Assembly: GCA_030035585.1 (NCBI GenBank)
Contig: CM057473.1
Location: forward strand, 10,838,501 to 10,902,500
From: Dugong dugon
Lineage: Eukaryota; Chordata; Mammalia; Sirenia; Dugongidae
DNA: 64,000 bases
Reading direction: 5' to 3'
In this document: positions 10,821-23,218 of the stretch, piece by piece
Layout of the letters: each line of letters starts with the position of its first letter
How positions within the stretch are numbered: the stretch's first letter is position 1
Translations under genes and position numbers: made by a program
Notes under the pieces: model-generated
The model's input: the letters and a program-made list of their open reading frames with translations, nothing else
Database searches by the model: none
Told to the model about the DNA's origin: nothing

Positions 10821-13487
10821 AGACTAAAAGAGACCTACATAAATGGAAGGACTTTCCATGCTCATGGATTGGAAGACTTAGCATAGTGAAAATGTCAATT
10901 TTACCTAAGGAGATCTACAGATACAATACAATTCTGATACAAATCCCAACAACATTCTTTACTGAAATGCAAAAACTAATGACTAACTTCCCACAAAAAG
11001 GAAAGAAGCCTAGAGTATAAAACAATACAAAATAACAAGAACAGAGGAGGACATCACACTCCCTGATATCAAAACATACTTTACAGCCACTGTAATCAGA
11101 ACAGTCTGGTATTCATTCAGCAATAGACACACAGACCAGTGGAATAGAATTGAGAACTCAGTAATAAATCCAGCCATCTATGGACAACTGATTTTTGACA
11201 AGGAGTCGAAGTCCATTCAATGGGGCAGAAACAGTCTCTTTAATAAGTGATGCTGGCAAAACTGGATATCCACTGGCAGAAAATGAAACAAGACCCATAC
11301 TTCACACCATACACAAAAACTAACTCAAAATGGATCAAAGAACCAAGTCTTAAACCTAAAACTATAAAATTCCTGGGAGAAAACTATGGGAACTAATCTT
11401 TCGTAAAAATAGAATAACAAACATAACAACAAATGCACGAATAGAAGAAGACAAAATAGATAAATGGGATCTCATAAAAATTAAAAACTTATGCTCATCA
11501 AAAGACTATCAAAAGAATAAAAAGAGAACTTACAGACTGGGAAAAAATCTTCAGGAATGACATATTTGATAAAGGTCTAATCTCTGAAATTTGTAGAAAA
11601 TTTCAACAACTCAACAACAAAAAGACAAACAGCTTAATTAAAAAATGAGCAAAGGACATGAACAGAAACTTCAGCATAAAGGACATCCAAGCAGCCAACC
11701 AACGCGTGAAAAGATGCTCACGATCATTAGCCATTATAGAGATACAAGTCAAAGCTACAATGAGATACTATCTCACCCTGGCTAAAATGGCACTGATTTA
11801 AAAAAAAAAAAAAGAAAAAAGACAACAACGAATGTTGGTGAGGATGTGGGGATATTGGAACCCTTATCCGTTGCTGATGGACTGTAAAACGGTGTAGCCA
11901 CTATGGAAAACGGTAAGGTGCTTCCTCAAAAAAGCTACCCTACTACCCAGTAATCCCACTTCTAGGAATATATCCTGAAGACCTAAAAGTAGTGACACAA
12001 ACAGACATATGCCCACGTACGTTCATTGCAGCATTATCTATACCAGCAAAAAATGGAAACAATCAAGGTGCCCATGGAAGGATGAATGGATAAGCAAAAA
12101 GTAGTGCATACATACAATGGAATACTATGCAGCCATAAAGAATAATGATGAATCCGTCAAACATTTTATAACATGAATGGACCTGGAGGGCATAATGTTA
12201 AGTGAAATAAGTCAAGCACATAAGGACAAATATGGCAGGATCCTTGTTATATAAGAAGACAAGAATAGACGTATATAAAGAAACCAATGTTCATTGGTGA
12301 TTACCAGGGCGAGAAAGGGAGGGAGGGAGAAGCACGCTTCTAGATCGTAGATATTTGCTATTTTTGGTGATGGGAAGAGTGGGAGTGAATGTGGGTGTAA
12401 TGAGCACAGCACGACCAAAGTACATGATGCTGTTGAGAAGCGCTCATGAGAAAAGGATGTTTGTACTAAAGAATTTGACATATATAAGAGGGCAACAATT
12501 CCAACAAAGCCAAAAAAAGAGTCTAGGATCACATATGGATGGGTATAGGCATATACGTATACGGGTAGGTACAGGTGTATACATATGTGAGAACAAATAG
12601 AAGTACATATATGCACATGTGGACAGGCACATATATTTCTTGAAGACCCAACTACAGGTACTCCTCAGACATAACCAAACACCTTTCAAGTTTGATTTTC
12701 TGGGGTTGAAAGCTTAGGACCATAGGACTCAGTCCGTTGGCATAATATAGTTCACAAAGTTCATGTTCTGCATTCTAGTGAAGTGAGTAACATCTGGGGT
12801 CTTAAAAGCTTATGAGTGGCCATCTAAGATATAACTATTGGTCTGTACTCATCAAGAGCAAAATAGTAAGAAGGTAACCAAAATCTTAGAGCGGAAACAA
12901 ATCTACAAGTCGGATAGTCTACACGGCCTCAACTACCCTGAGACTAGAGGAAATGGATGGTGCCTGGCTACCACCGCTGACCAATCTGATCAGGGCAATA
13001 ATAGATGATCCTTGTTAGAAGGGGAGAAAAATACAGAACAAAACTCAGATTTTTAAAAAAGACCAAACTAACTGGACCAGCTGAGATCAGAGGACTCCCT
13101 GAGACTATCACCCTGAGACACTCTTTATATCTCCCCAAAACTATCCCGAGGCCACCTTTTAGCAGAAAAGCAGAGTGACGCACAAAATAAAGGACATTAC
13201 CAGTTAGATCAGTGCTCTAGTGAAAAACCATCTGTATGAATCCAAAAGGTCAACATGTAATCCACAGCAAAGGTGAGGAGATAAGGGGGCAGGGAAACTA
13301 GAGTACTGGAAACGGAACAACCAGAAGACAATTAAAGAGAATGCTGACACAATGTGAAAGACGTAACTAACGTCATTGGTCAATTTGCCTGGAAATTGTC
13401 AAATGGGAACCTAACTTACCATGTCAACTTTCACAAAAACACAATAAAACATTATTTTAAAAAAGAGGAGAAGTAAGGAGGGAAAGG

Positions 13488-13985
13488 TTGCTGGTACACC
13501 CACTGCTGCATGGATTGTGCTGGGGGCATCAGAAACGAATGAATCAAAATACTTCTGAGCCGAAGAAAGGTGAAATTGAAGCCAGTCAATGGGAATTTTC
13601 AATGGGCTTGGATTTGGTGACAAGCTGTCACTCCCCGTGTCACTTTGGACATAGGAGTTGGATTAAACACAAAAGCAGGAATTTAAGACTTGGAGCTGAT
13701 GAGAAGCCAAGGGAGGCAAGGAAAAAAGACCTGGAGATTTCTGAGAGCATTGCCGTCATGCCAGAATATCACAGCGTGATTCAGAGTGTCTGCAAAAGCA
13801 CCCAGGAAGACCACACACAAACCCTGCAGCTTCGCATTGGTGAATCCTTCAGTGGTGATTCTTCAGGCACCTCGTTGAAAATGTTGGGGGATAAATCAAT
13901 ACCGTTGCAGAAAGCCAAGCATTTAGAAGAAGAAAATGGAAGCATTTCTCACAAGCAATCTCTTGTTGCTTTTATTAGAATTTAG
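13488..13985 (+). CDS. Unrecognised 165-codon ORF
   Basis: An open frame in otherwise unique sequence between two L1 pieces. It is hydrophilic with no obvious domain, signal peptide or membrane segment. The second half is rich in Ser/Thr/Lys/Glu. I see no splice sites or poly(A) that would make it an exon or retrocopy. It may be a chance ORF or an old processed transcript. Confidence 0.15.
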   Translation: MLVHPLLHGLCWGHQKRMNQNTSEPKKGEIEASQWEFSMGLDLVTSCHSPCHFGHRSWIKHKSRNLRLGADEKPREARKKDLEISESIAVMPEYHSVIQSVCKSTQEDHTQTLQLRIGESFSGDSSGTSLKMLGDKSIPLQKAKHLEEENGSISHKQSLVAFIRI

Positions 13986-14099
13986 GAAACTGGCTTTCAT
14001 CTACTTGCCAGAGAAAGAGAATTGCTTACTTCCACCTATACTAATTGCAGATATGGCCACCAATACAATTCAGATATAGAATATGGAATAGTGCCATCA

Positions 14100-14672
14100 T
14101 ACAATGATAAGTTCTCATTTCCCTTTGTGGTCAATTTGCTAACCCCTCCTTATAGTCTGATCTGTTTTTGTCATTACAGATTAGGTTTGCCTGTTCTAGA
14201 ATTTCATATAAATGGAGTCATATAAATATTCTTTTGTTCTGGCTTCTTTCACTCAGTATGATGTTTTTAAGATTCATATTTTTAACATTCACATCGTGTG
14301 TACCAACAGTTTCTTCCTTTTCTTTAAGTAGTATTCCATTGTATGGATACCATGATTTGTTTACCTATTTACTTACTGGTGGATACCTGGGTTTTTGCCA
14401 GTTTGGGGCTACTATTAATTAACTTGCTGTGAACATTTGAATACAAGTTATTTTATGGACATATTTTTATTTTTCTTGGGAAAAATGTAGCATTGGAATT
14501 GCTGGGTTTTATGTAAAGTGTATGCTTAACTCTATAAAAAGGTGCTAAACTGTTTTCCAAAGTGGGTAAATCATACCATTTTATACTACTACCAGCAATG
14601 TATGCAAGTCCCATTTGCTCCACAATCTCATCAACATTTGGGATTGTCAGTCTTTTTAATTTTAGCCATTCT
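14100..14672 (-). mobile_element. Ancient L1 fragment (reverse)
   Basis: Contains 'tttcatataaatggagtcat', 'cttctttcactcagtatgat' and 'gggctactattaattaactt', in the order seen in reversed L1 ORF2/3'UTR. It also resembles the blocks at 25,750-26,340 and 51,100-52,300. Confidence 0.7.
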
Positions 14673-15408
14673 GCTGATGAAGATCAAAGACTACAGGCTT
14701 CAGTATGGATTACACCCCAACATAAAGAAAACAAAAATCCTCACAACTGGACTAGTAAGCAACATGATGATAAATGGAGAAAAGATTGAAGCTGTCAAGG
14801 TTTTCATTTGACTTGGATCCACAATCAACACCCATGGAAGCAGCAGTCAAGAAATCAAAAGACGCATTGCATTGGGCAAATCTGCTGCAAAAGACCTCTT
14901 TACAGTGTTAAAAAAAAAAACAAAGGTGTCACCTTGGGGACTAAGCTATGCCTGGCCCAAGCCATGGTATTTTCAATCACCTCATATGCATGCTATAGCT
15001 GGACAATGAATAAGGAAGACAGAAAAAGAATTGATGCCTTTGAATTATGGTGTTGGTGAAGAATACTGACTATACCATGGACCGCCATAAGAACGAACAA
15101 ATCTGTCTTGGAAGAAGTACAGCCAGAATGCTCCTTAGAAGGAAGGATGGTGAGACTTTGTCTCAGTACTTTGGACTTATTATAGGGAGGAATTAGTCCC
15201 TGGAGAAGGACATCATGCTCGGTAAATCAGAGAGTCAGTGAAAAAGAGGAAGACCCTCAAGTAGATGAATTGACACAGTGGTTGCAACAATAGGCTCAAA
15301 CATAGCAACAATTGTGAGGATGGCACAGGACCGGGCAGTGTTTTGTTCTGTTGTACATTGCATTGCTATGAGTAGGAACCAACTCGATGGCACTTAACAA
15401 CAACAACA
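14673..15408 (+). mobile_element. RTE LINE, 5'-truncated
   Basis: Starts at 'ctgatgaagatcaaagac' and ends at 'ggcacttaacaacaacaac'. It is the plus-strand counterpart of the RTE at 10,031-10,820 over most of its length. Frameshifts break the frame. Its left and right flanks are L1 pieces of opposite orientation. Confidence 0.9.
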
Positions 15409-15812
15409 TGGACAACACTGAGCCTTGGCCCTTAACTCATACCACATCACACTATATGTGAAAATTAACTCTGAATGAATCATTCATCCAAATATAAAAG
15501 TTAAAACTAAAACACTTTTAAAGGAAATATAGCAAAAAATCTTTACAACTTTGGAGGGAAGGCAAAGATTTCTTAGATAAAATATAAAAATCACTACCAT
15601 AAAAAAATGATAAATTTGACTTGATCAAAATTTTAAATGTCTGCTCTTTGAAAAACCATGTTAAGAAACTGAAAAGGCAAGACACAATCTGGGGAAAAAT
15701 TATATACTTTTTTTGACAAAGAACTTGTATGTTGTATATGTAAAGAACTCATATAACTCATTGAGAAATGGGCAAAAGATTTGAACAAGTATTCCACTAT
15801 GTTCTAGAGCTT
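15409..15812 (+). mobile_element. L1 ORF2 fragment
   Basis: Diverged L1 text ('ttagataaaatataaaaatc', 'agaaactgaaaaggcaagac') typical of the 3' part of ORF2. From 15,813 to 16,357 nothing else is identifiable. Confidence 0.6.
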
Positions 15813-16357
15813 CACAGCAAACACTGATTTAGGGAATACTGAACCATTGCTCCTAGGGGGAACACAGAGTTAGTGAGCCTCTTCACAATTGTTTTTCTGT
15901 GTTTCTGTTTAAAGACACTTTCTTTAATACATATATTGTTGATTCAGTAACATTGAACTCATTGCCAACAGCACCATAACTCATGTCTGAACAAAGTTTA
16001 TCTCACACACATATTTTCCATCACACAATGAATTTTCTCATTCCCCTTCGTGGTCAATTTTCTACCTCCTCGGTATTAGCCTATGTTCCACGGCTAATAG
16101 GTGGTATTTTAAAAGACTCTAGCTAGAAAAACAGCCCACTAAGCATTTTACTAAGTGTCTTGTGACTTTTTTCTTTGGAAAACTGGGATTTTTTTCCAGA
16201 TTTATGTCCAGACTCATAGGCTTTTTGCTTTCTCAAGAATGGCAGCAACTGGGGAAAGTTAAACCCTCAATTGGCAAATAATTTGTCAAACTAGTGATGG
16301 CAGGTACACCAAAAAAATACAATATCAGAAGTCAAAGAGTGACTTTATCTTTTCATT

Positions 16358-16520
16358 CCTTGGTGATGTAGTGGTTAAGAGTTTGGCTGCTAATCAAAAA
16401 GTCAGCAGTTCAAATTCACCAACCGCTCCTTGGAAGCCCTATGGGGAAGTTCTACTCTGTCCTATAGGGTCGCCATGAGTCAGAATCGACTTGACAGCAA
16501 CAGGTTTGGGGTTTTTTTTT
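16358..16520 (+). mobile_element. AfroSINE, short form
   Basis: 'tggtgatgtagtggttaaga', B box 'agttcaaattc', tail 'gggaagttctactctgtcct' and 'gacttgacagcaacagg', then oligo(T). The middle segment is missing. From 16,521 to 17,075 I see no feature. Confidence 0.9.
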
Positions 16521-17077
16521 AGTTCCATTCCCTACTGAATAGCAGATCTTATTCCTTGGGGGCTTTTGGGAGAATGAAGGGAAATCTTATTTCCTGATAC
16601 AATTGACATAGGTAGAAACATGTCTCTGTCACAGGGAGCAATTTTTTTCTAAAAACATACTTCTAGTTTTACTTTCATGCTGTTTTTAAATCCCTCTGGG
16701 TATGATGCCCCTGGCATTTTCTTCAACAAAATCATGCCAAAGTGGAAATTTTTCTTAAAGTGTGTATTTCTTACATTAAACTTAATGAAATGTATAAGAT
16801 TCTAAATTTTAAAACATTAATACAATAGGAAATGGCTTAGTAGTGCAAAACCCAAAGCTTTACATTCAAGAAATTTTCAGGCTGGAGTTCATCATATTGA
16901 TGTCTAGCTTATTAGCATGTCAACAGTGACTAGGTGTGTGCGTTTAGCCTAACCATACTAGACAAGTTACATGTGCAAATAACAGGGACCATGGAATGTT
17001 GAACAAATGTATGGCTGTTGTTCCCAACTTTCAAAAGCTTTGTATCAACTTAAATTCTTTTATTTTCCCCTAGTTGG

Positions 17078-17150
17078 GAGATTAGATAGATAGATAGATA
17101 GACAGCCAGACAGACAGACATAGACATAGACGTAGATGTAGTTATAGATA
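17078..17150 (+). repeat. GATA/GACA microsatellite
   Basis: 'tagatagatagatagacagc' grades into GACA and imperfect GAYATA units, immediately upstream of a full AfroSINE. Confidence 0.9.
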
Positions 17151-17156
17151 TATCTG

Positions 17157-17358
17157 AAGAGCCCTGGTGGCGCAGTGGTTAAGTGCTGGGCTGCTAACCA
17201 AAAGGTCTGTGGTTCAAACCCACCAGCAACTCAGTGGGAGAAAGATGTGGCAGTCTGCTTCCGTAAAGATTAGAAACTTAGAAACCCTATGGGGCAGTTC
17301 TCCTCTGTCTTATAGGATAGCTATGAGTAGGAATCGACTCAACAGCAATGGGTCGTTG
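17157..17358 (+). mobile_element. AfroSINE, long form
   Basis: Well-preserved copy: 'gagccctggtggcgcagtgg', B box 'ggttcaaaccc', middle 'gatgtggcagtctgcttccg', tail 'ggggcagttctcctctgtct'. It is followed by a TG/TA run. 17,359-18,025 is otherwise featureless AT-rich DNA. Confidence 0.93.
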
Positions 17359-18025
17359 AGTATGTGTGTGTATATATATATAAACAATAAAATATATGTT
17401 TCTATATGTCACCTACTAGAAACCACTTTGGTACTTTTTTCAAGGGGGATTTTGTGGGTGTTGTATGCATATGTGTCAGTGTAAATATAGACACCCTAAC
17501 ACATCCATACACAACACATGTGGGCTAAGGGAGCTTTGTAAATGCTCAGCCTCTCTCTCACAGGACAGCCTCAACAGATTTTTTTAATGCCTTTTTAGCT
17601 AAATGGTCAAAGAACCCTATAAAGCTGCTTGCTTGACATAAAGAGCTTGATGTAAGCTTCTCGTACTAAAAGCTAAAATACAGAAGTACTTTGCCAGGAA
17701 GTATACTATGAAGGAGAGAATGTCTTGTCATTGATTCACAGTGTAAACTTGGGGACTTTGTGATCCGCTTTCCATCTGCATTTCCTCATTTGAAGAGTGA
17801 CGATAATCCCCAGCCTAAAGACTTACTGTGTGATGTCGGTGCTCTTTGACCAATGACACATCCCAGCAACAAAGACAGAGATGCTGTTAGAATAAGAAAA
17901 TATGAAGATATATGAATAAGAAAATGTTTCTTTATATATTAACTTCACTAACACTTTGTCATATATGTAGAAAATTTTTCCCAATTTGCTGTTTTAATAT
18001 ATTTGCTTTTTGTCATATACACTAT

Positions 18026-18740
18026 TTTTTAATAATTTATTTTATTTTTGTTGTTGTCGTTGAGAATATACACAGCAGAACATACACCAATTCAACAATT
18101 TCTACATGTACAATTCAGTGACATTGATTGCATTCTTTGAGTTGTGCAAACATTCTCACCCTCCTTTTCTGAGTTGTTCCAACCCCATTAACATAAACTG
18201 ACTGCCTGGTAAGTTTCCTTTCTAATCTTTTGAGCTGGTGTTGTCCATTTGATCCTATATAGATAGATCTTAAAAGAGCACAGTGCTCAAGGCAGACATT
18301 CTTTACTAATTAAGCAAAATATTGTTTGATTTTAAGAAGACTTCGGGGGTATTTTTGGTCTAAGGTGTAAGGTTTAAAGATTATCTTAGGGCAGTAGTTT
18401 CAGGGGCTAATCCAGCTTCCATGGCTCCAGAAATTCTGGATTCCATGAGAATTTGAAGTTCTGGTTTGCATTTGCCCACTTTTGATCACAATTCTTCTAT
18501 AAAATCTTTGCTCAAAATGTTCAGTAATGGTAGCCAGGCACCAGCTAGTTCTGGTCTCATAGCAAAGGGGGCAGTTGTTCATGGAGACAACACATTTGAT
18601 TTCCTCCCCGTATTCCTGACTCTTCTTATGTTGCTCCAGGTGAATAGAGACCAACTGTTGTACCCTGGATGGCCGCTTGCAAGCTTTTCCAACTCCAGAC
18701 ACTACGCAATGAGCTAGGATGGTCACAAATAAAAAGAAGA
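18026..18740 (-). mobile_element. Afrotherian L1 3'UTR (minus strand)
   Basis: Starts with a T-rich run (poly(A) on the minus strand), then 'acagcagaacatacacc', 'ttgcattctttgagttgtgc', 'agaagacttcgggggtattt'. The same order with divergence is found at 44,066-44,408 in the same orientation. It has no frames of note. Confidence 0.75.
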
Positions 18741-18893
18741 TGTTTAAGCAAAAAAATAAAAATGGCTAATAAACACATAAAAACACAAACTGTAAAATAC
18801 AATAGACTACAATTTTTTGCCAATCAAATTGGCACAGATTAAAGGAAAGTAATAAGACCATTGTTGAGGATTTGGTAAAACTAATACTCTCTT

Positions 18894-19391
18894 CCACCAC
18901 ATGTCTGTCAGTTTGTCATACTGTGGTGGCTTGTGTGTTGCTGTGATGCTGGAAGCAATGCCACCAGTATTTCAAATACCAGCAGGGTTATCCATGATGG
19001 ACGAGTTTCATTGGAGCTTCCAGATGAAGGCAGACTAGGCAGAAGGACCTGGCAGTCTACTTCTGAAAAAGTTGTCCATTGAAAACCTTATGAATAGCAG
19101 CAGAACATTGTCTGATATAGTGCTGGAAGATGAGCCCCTCGGGTTGGAAGTCACTCAAAATGCGACTGGGGAAGAGCTGCCTCCTCAAAGTAGAGTTGAC
19201 TTTAATGATGTGGAAGGTAGAGGGTCAGTGAAAAAGAGGAAGACCCTCAACGAGATGGATTGACCCAGTGGCTGCAACGATGGGCTCAAACAGCAATGAT
19301 TGTGAGGATGGCACAGGACGGGGTAGTGTTTCATTCTGTTGTGCATGGGGTCACAGTGAGTCAAAACCGCCTCAACGGCACCTAAAACAAC
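18894..19391 (+). mobile_element. Internally deleted RTE derivative
   Basis: The first ~310 bp match the RTE 5' end ('catgtctgtcagtttgtc', 'gccaccagtatttcaaatac'). At about 19,220 the sequence jumps to the RTE 3' end ('gaggaagaccctcaacgag', 'ggctgcaacgatgggctc') and ends 'cctaaaacaacaa'. The central endonuclease and reverse-transcriptase coding region is absent, so it is non-autonomous. 'aatactctctt' flanks it at 18,883-18,893 and 19,392-19,402. Confidence 0.85.
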
Positions 19392-19402
19392 AATACTCTC
19401 TT

Positions 19403-22400
19403 GAATTATCTTTAGAATATTTTACTTGTGTGTGTTATTAATATTTTTTGATAATTTCTGAATTCTGTTGGATCACCTTTCTTTGGAATGGGCACAAACA
19501 TGGATCTCTTCCAGTGGGTTGGCCAGGTAGCTGTCTTCTGAAAATTTTTTGGCATAGACAAGTGAGCACTTCCAGCGCTGCATCTGTTTGTTTAAACATC
19601 TCAATTGGTATTCTGTCAATTCCTGGAGACATGTTTTCTGCCAATGCCTTCAGTGCAGTTTGGAATTCTTCCTTCAGGACCATCAGCTCTTGTTCATATG
19701 CTACCTCTTGAAATGGTTGAACATCAGCCAATTCTTTTTGGTACAGTGACTCTGTATTCTTTCCATTTTCTTTCGATACTTCCTCTTCGTTCAATATTTT
19801 GCCCATAGAATCCTTCAAAGTTGCAACTCGAGGTTTGAATTTTTTCTTCAGTACTTTCAGCTTGAGAAATGCTGAGCGTGTTGTTCCCTTTTGGTTTTCT
19901 AACTCCAGGTTTTTGCACATTTCATCATAATACTTTACTTTGTCTTCTTGAGCCTCCCTTTGACATTTTCTATTCAGCTCTTTTACTTCATCATTTCTTC
20001 CATTCACTTTAGCTACTTGACATTCAAGAGCAAGTTTCAGAGCCTCTTCTAACATCCATTTTGATCTTTTCTTTCTTTTTACTGACATTTTTCTTTCTCC
20101 ATGTATGATGTTCTTGATGTCATCCCACAACTTGTCTGGGCTATTCTTGAGATGGTCTCCAAATTCAGGTGAGATATACTCAAGGTCTTGCTTTGGCTCT
20201 TTTGGATTTGTTTTAATTTTCTTCACCTTCAATTTAAACTTGTATACGAGCAGTTGATGGTCTGTTCTGCAGTCCGAACCTGACCTTGTTCTGACTGATG
20301 ATATTGAACTTTTCCATCGTCTCTTTCCACAGATGTTGTTGATTTGATTCCTGGGTTTTCCATCCGGTGAGGTCTACGTGTATAGTCACCAGTTACGCTG
20401 TTTAAAAAAAGATATTTGCAATGAATAAGTTATAAGTCTTCCAAATTCTATCATGCAATCTCTGGCATCATGTATATCGCCAAAGCCATATTTTCCAACT
20501 ACTCATCCTTCTTTGTTTCCAACTTTCCCATTCCAATCACCAGTGATTATCAATGCACCTTGATTGCATGTTTGATCAATTTCAGACTTCAGAGGTTGGT
20601 TTAAAAAAAAAACAACTTTTATTTCCTCTTCTTTGGCATTAATGGTTGTTGTATAAATTTGAATAATAGTTGTATGTTAATACATCTTCCTTGTAGGCAT
20701 ATGGACATTATCCTATCACTGACAGCATTGTACTTCAGAACAGATCTTGAAATGCTTTTTGCCAATGAATGTGACACCATTCGTCTTCAACTGGTCATTC
20801 TTGGCATGGCGGACCATAGGTTTGTCTGATTCAAAATGGCAAATACCAGTTCATTTCAGCTCACTAATGCCTAGCATATCAATCTTTATGCATTCCATTT
20901 CATTTTTTATGACTTCCAATTTTCCTAGAGTCATACTTCATACACTCCACTTTCCAGTTATTAATGGATATTTGCAGCTATTTCTTCTCATTTTGAGTTG
21001 TGCTACATCAGCAAATGAAAGTCCCGAAAGCTTGACTCCATCCATGTCATTAAAGTCGACTCTACTTCGAAGAGGCAGCCCTTCTCCAGTAGTATTCTGA
21101 ATGCCTTCCAACCTGAGGGGCTCATCTTCCGGCACTATATCAGACAATTTTCTGCTGCTATTTATAAGATTTTCACTGGCCAACGTTTTCAGAAGTAGAT
21201 GGCCAGGTTCTTCTTCCTAGTCTGTCTTAGTCTGGAAGCTCCTCTGAAACCCGTCCACCATGGGTGACCTTGCTGGCATTTGAAATACCAATGGAATAGC
21301 TTCCAGCATTACAGCAACACGCAAGCCACCACAGTATGACAAACTGACAAACGTGTGATAATTCAAAAATGGTTGCAGTAGTACTTTGACAGGAAACTGC
21401 CAGAAATTCAAGCTGGATTCAGAAGAGGATGTAGAGTGAGGGATATCATTGCTGATGTCAGATGGATCCTAGCTGAAAGCAGAGAATAACAGAAAAATGG
21501 TTGCCTGTATTTTATTGACTGCAAAGACATTCAACTGTGTAGATCACAACAAATTATGTATAACATTTTGTAGAATAGGAATTCCAGAACACTTAATTGT
21601 GCTCATGAGGAATCTGTATATAGATCAAGAGGCAGTTGTTTGAATAGAATAAGGGGATACTGAGTGGTTTGAAATCAGCAAAGGTGTGCTACAGGGTTGT
21701 ATTCTTTCACCATACTTATTCAATCTGTATGCTAAGAAAATAATCACAGAAGCCGGACTATATGAAGAAGAATGTGGCATCAGGATTGGTGGAAGGCTCA
21801 TTAACAACTTGTGATATGCAAATGACACAACCTTGCTTGCTGAAAGTGAAGAGGACTTGAAGCACTTACTGATGAAGATCAAAGACTACAGCCTTCAGTA
21901 TGGATTACACCTCAACATAAAGAAAACAAAAATCCTCACAACTGACCAATAAGCAACATCAAGATAAACAGAAAACAGTGAAGTAGTCAAGGATATCATT
22001 CTACTTGGATCCACAATCAACACCCATGCAAGCAGCAGTCAAGAAATCAAACGAGGTACAACCAATTTCACAAAACAATTTGTGTATAAATTGTTGAATA
22101 AGAAACTGATTTGCTCTGTAAACTTTCACCTAAAGCAGTTGAAAAAAAGAAAGAAAGAAAGTAAACAACGTATCGCATTGGGTAAATCTGCTGCAAAAGA
22201 CCTCTTTAAAGTTGAAAAGCAAAGATGTCACTCTGAGGACTAAAGTGAGCCTGACCCAAGCCACGGTATTTTCAATTGCCTCATATGCATGTGAAAGGTG
22301 AACAATGAATAAGAAAGACTGAAGAATTGGTGCCTTTGAATTATGGTGCTGGCTAAGAATATTGCATATACCATGGACTGCCAGAAGAATTAACAAGCCT

Positions 22401-22700
22401 GTCTTGGAAGAAGAGCAGACAGAGTACTCCTTGGAAGCAAGGATGGCGACACTTTGTCTCGCTTTCTTTGGACATATTACCAGGAGGGATCAGTCCCTGG
22501 AGAAGGACATAATGCTTGGTAAAGCAGAGGGTCAGTGAAAAAGAGGAAGACCCTCAATGAAGTGAATTGGCACAATGGCTGCAACAGTGGGCTTCAACAG
22601 GGCAACGATTGTGCAATTGTGCAGGACCAGGTAGTGTTTCATTCTGTTGTACATAGGGTCGATATGAGTTGGAATTGACTTGATGGTACCTAACATAACA
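19403..22700. mobile_element. Near full-length RTE LINE with inverted 5' part
   Basis: Positions 19,403 to about 21,356 carry the 5' ~60% of an RTE on the minus strand. From about 21,358 to 22,700 the 3' ~40% lies on the plus strand. The outer left edge and the start of the plus segment correspond to the same internal RTE point ('aattcaa' at both). The true RTE 5' end ('gacaaactgacaaacgtgtg') lies at the inner junction. This is the arrangement expected of twin priming. The target repeat 'tactctct' occurs at 19,394-19,401 and 22,702-22,709. Stops and frameshifts are present, including TGA just before the YADD-like box (YAND here). Confidence 0.9.
19438..20232 (-). pseudogene. RTE ORF fragment: linker and start of reverse transcriptase
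   Basis: A 264-codon minus-strand open stretch in the inverted part of the RTE. The N-terminal half is Lys/Glu-rich and likely helical. Around residue 205 the PGIDRIPIEMFK string matches the first conserved motif of non-LTR reverse transcriptases. Upstream on the same strand (20,250-21,100) the diverged endonuclease region can be followed in broken frames. Confidence 0.8.
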
Positions 22701-22789
22701 GTACTCTCTATTCCTAATGGGAATGTGATTTGTTATAAATGTTCTGATGATTTTGGCAATATCATAAGCCTTAAAAAATGTTCATATCT

Positions 22790-23218
22790 TGCACAGCAGT
22801 CCAGGGACAAGGACTAGAAGGCAGAAGGGGACAGGAAAGCTGGTGATAGGGAACCCAAAGTTGAGTAAGGACAGTGTTGATGTGTTCTGAGGTTGTTAAC
22901 CATCGTCATGGGGCAACATGTGTACTGTTTAATGAGAAACTATTTTGTTTGGTAAATCTTCATCTAAAGTAAGAATAGCAGCACAATTGTAAGAGCGTAG
23001 TCGATGTCACTGAACTATGCATGCAGAAATTTTTGAAATGGTGTATCTTTGGCGGCGTATATTTTCACCAAAAAAAAAAAAGGTCAGAAAGGGAACGGGT
23101 TGACATGTCATGGGGTTGTTAATCAAGGTCATAAAACAATATGTGTACTACTGTTTCATGAGAATCTATTTGTTCCGTAAACCTTCACCTGAAGTACAAT
23201 AAAAAAATTTTAAAAAAA
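22790..23218 (+). mobile_element. Afrotherian L1 3' end, two tail units
   Basis: Two successive copies of the L1 terminal block: 'gacaaggactagaaggcag' with 'tcttcatctaaagtaag' (22,795-22,975), then 'acatgtcatggggttgtt' with 'ttcacctgaagtac' and oligo(A) (23,083-23,218). The target bases 'gttcatatc' are found on both sides of the whole block. Confidence 0.65.

Larger units (their letters stand above)
9295..13461 (+). mobile_element. 5'-truncated Afrotherian L1 with nested RTE insertion
   Basis: ORF2 sequence begins near 9300 and runs into the 3'UTR, ending at 'acaataaaacattatttta' near 13,460. An open frame at 9435-10,043 (202 codons) covers part of the reverse transcriptase. It has the TRQGCSL motif and the catalytic FTDD box in the position of the usual F/YADD. 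The element is interrupted at 10,031-10,820 by a minus-strand RTE. The sequence 'aaagaggag' occurs just before the start (9286-9294) and just after the A-rich end (13,462-13,470), a plausible 9-bp target-site duplication. Frames downstream of the nested insertion are broken, so this copy is dead. Confidence 0.85.

Noticed and set aside
17078..17150. Regular tetranucleotide array considered as a CRISPR-like repeat
   Set aside because: The units are 4 bp without spacers; it is an ordinary microsatellite in a mammalian genome.
17167..17484. 105-codon ORF starting in an AfroSINE
   Set aside because: The frame is made of SINE and microsatellite sequence, as are many other short ORFs here.
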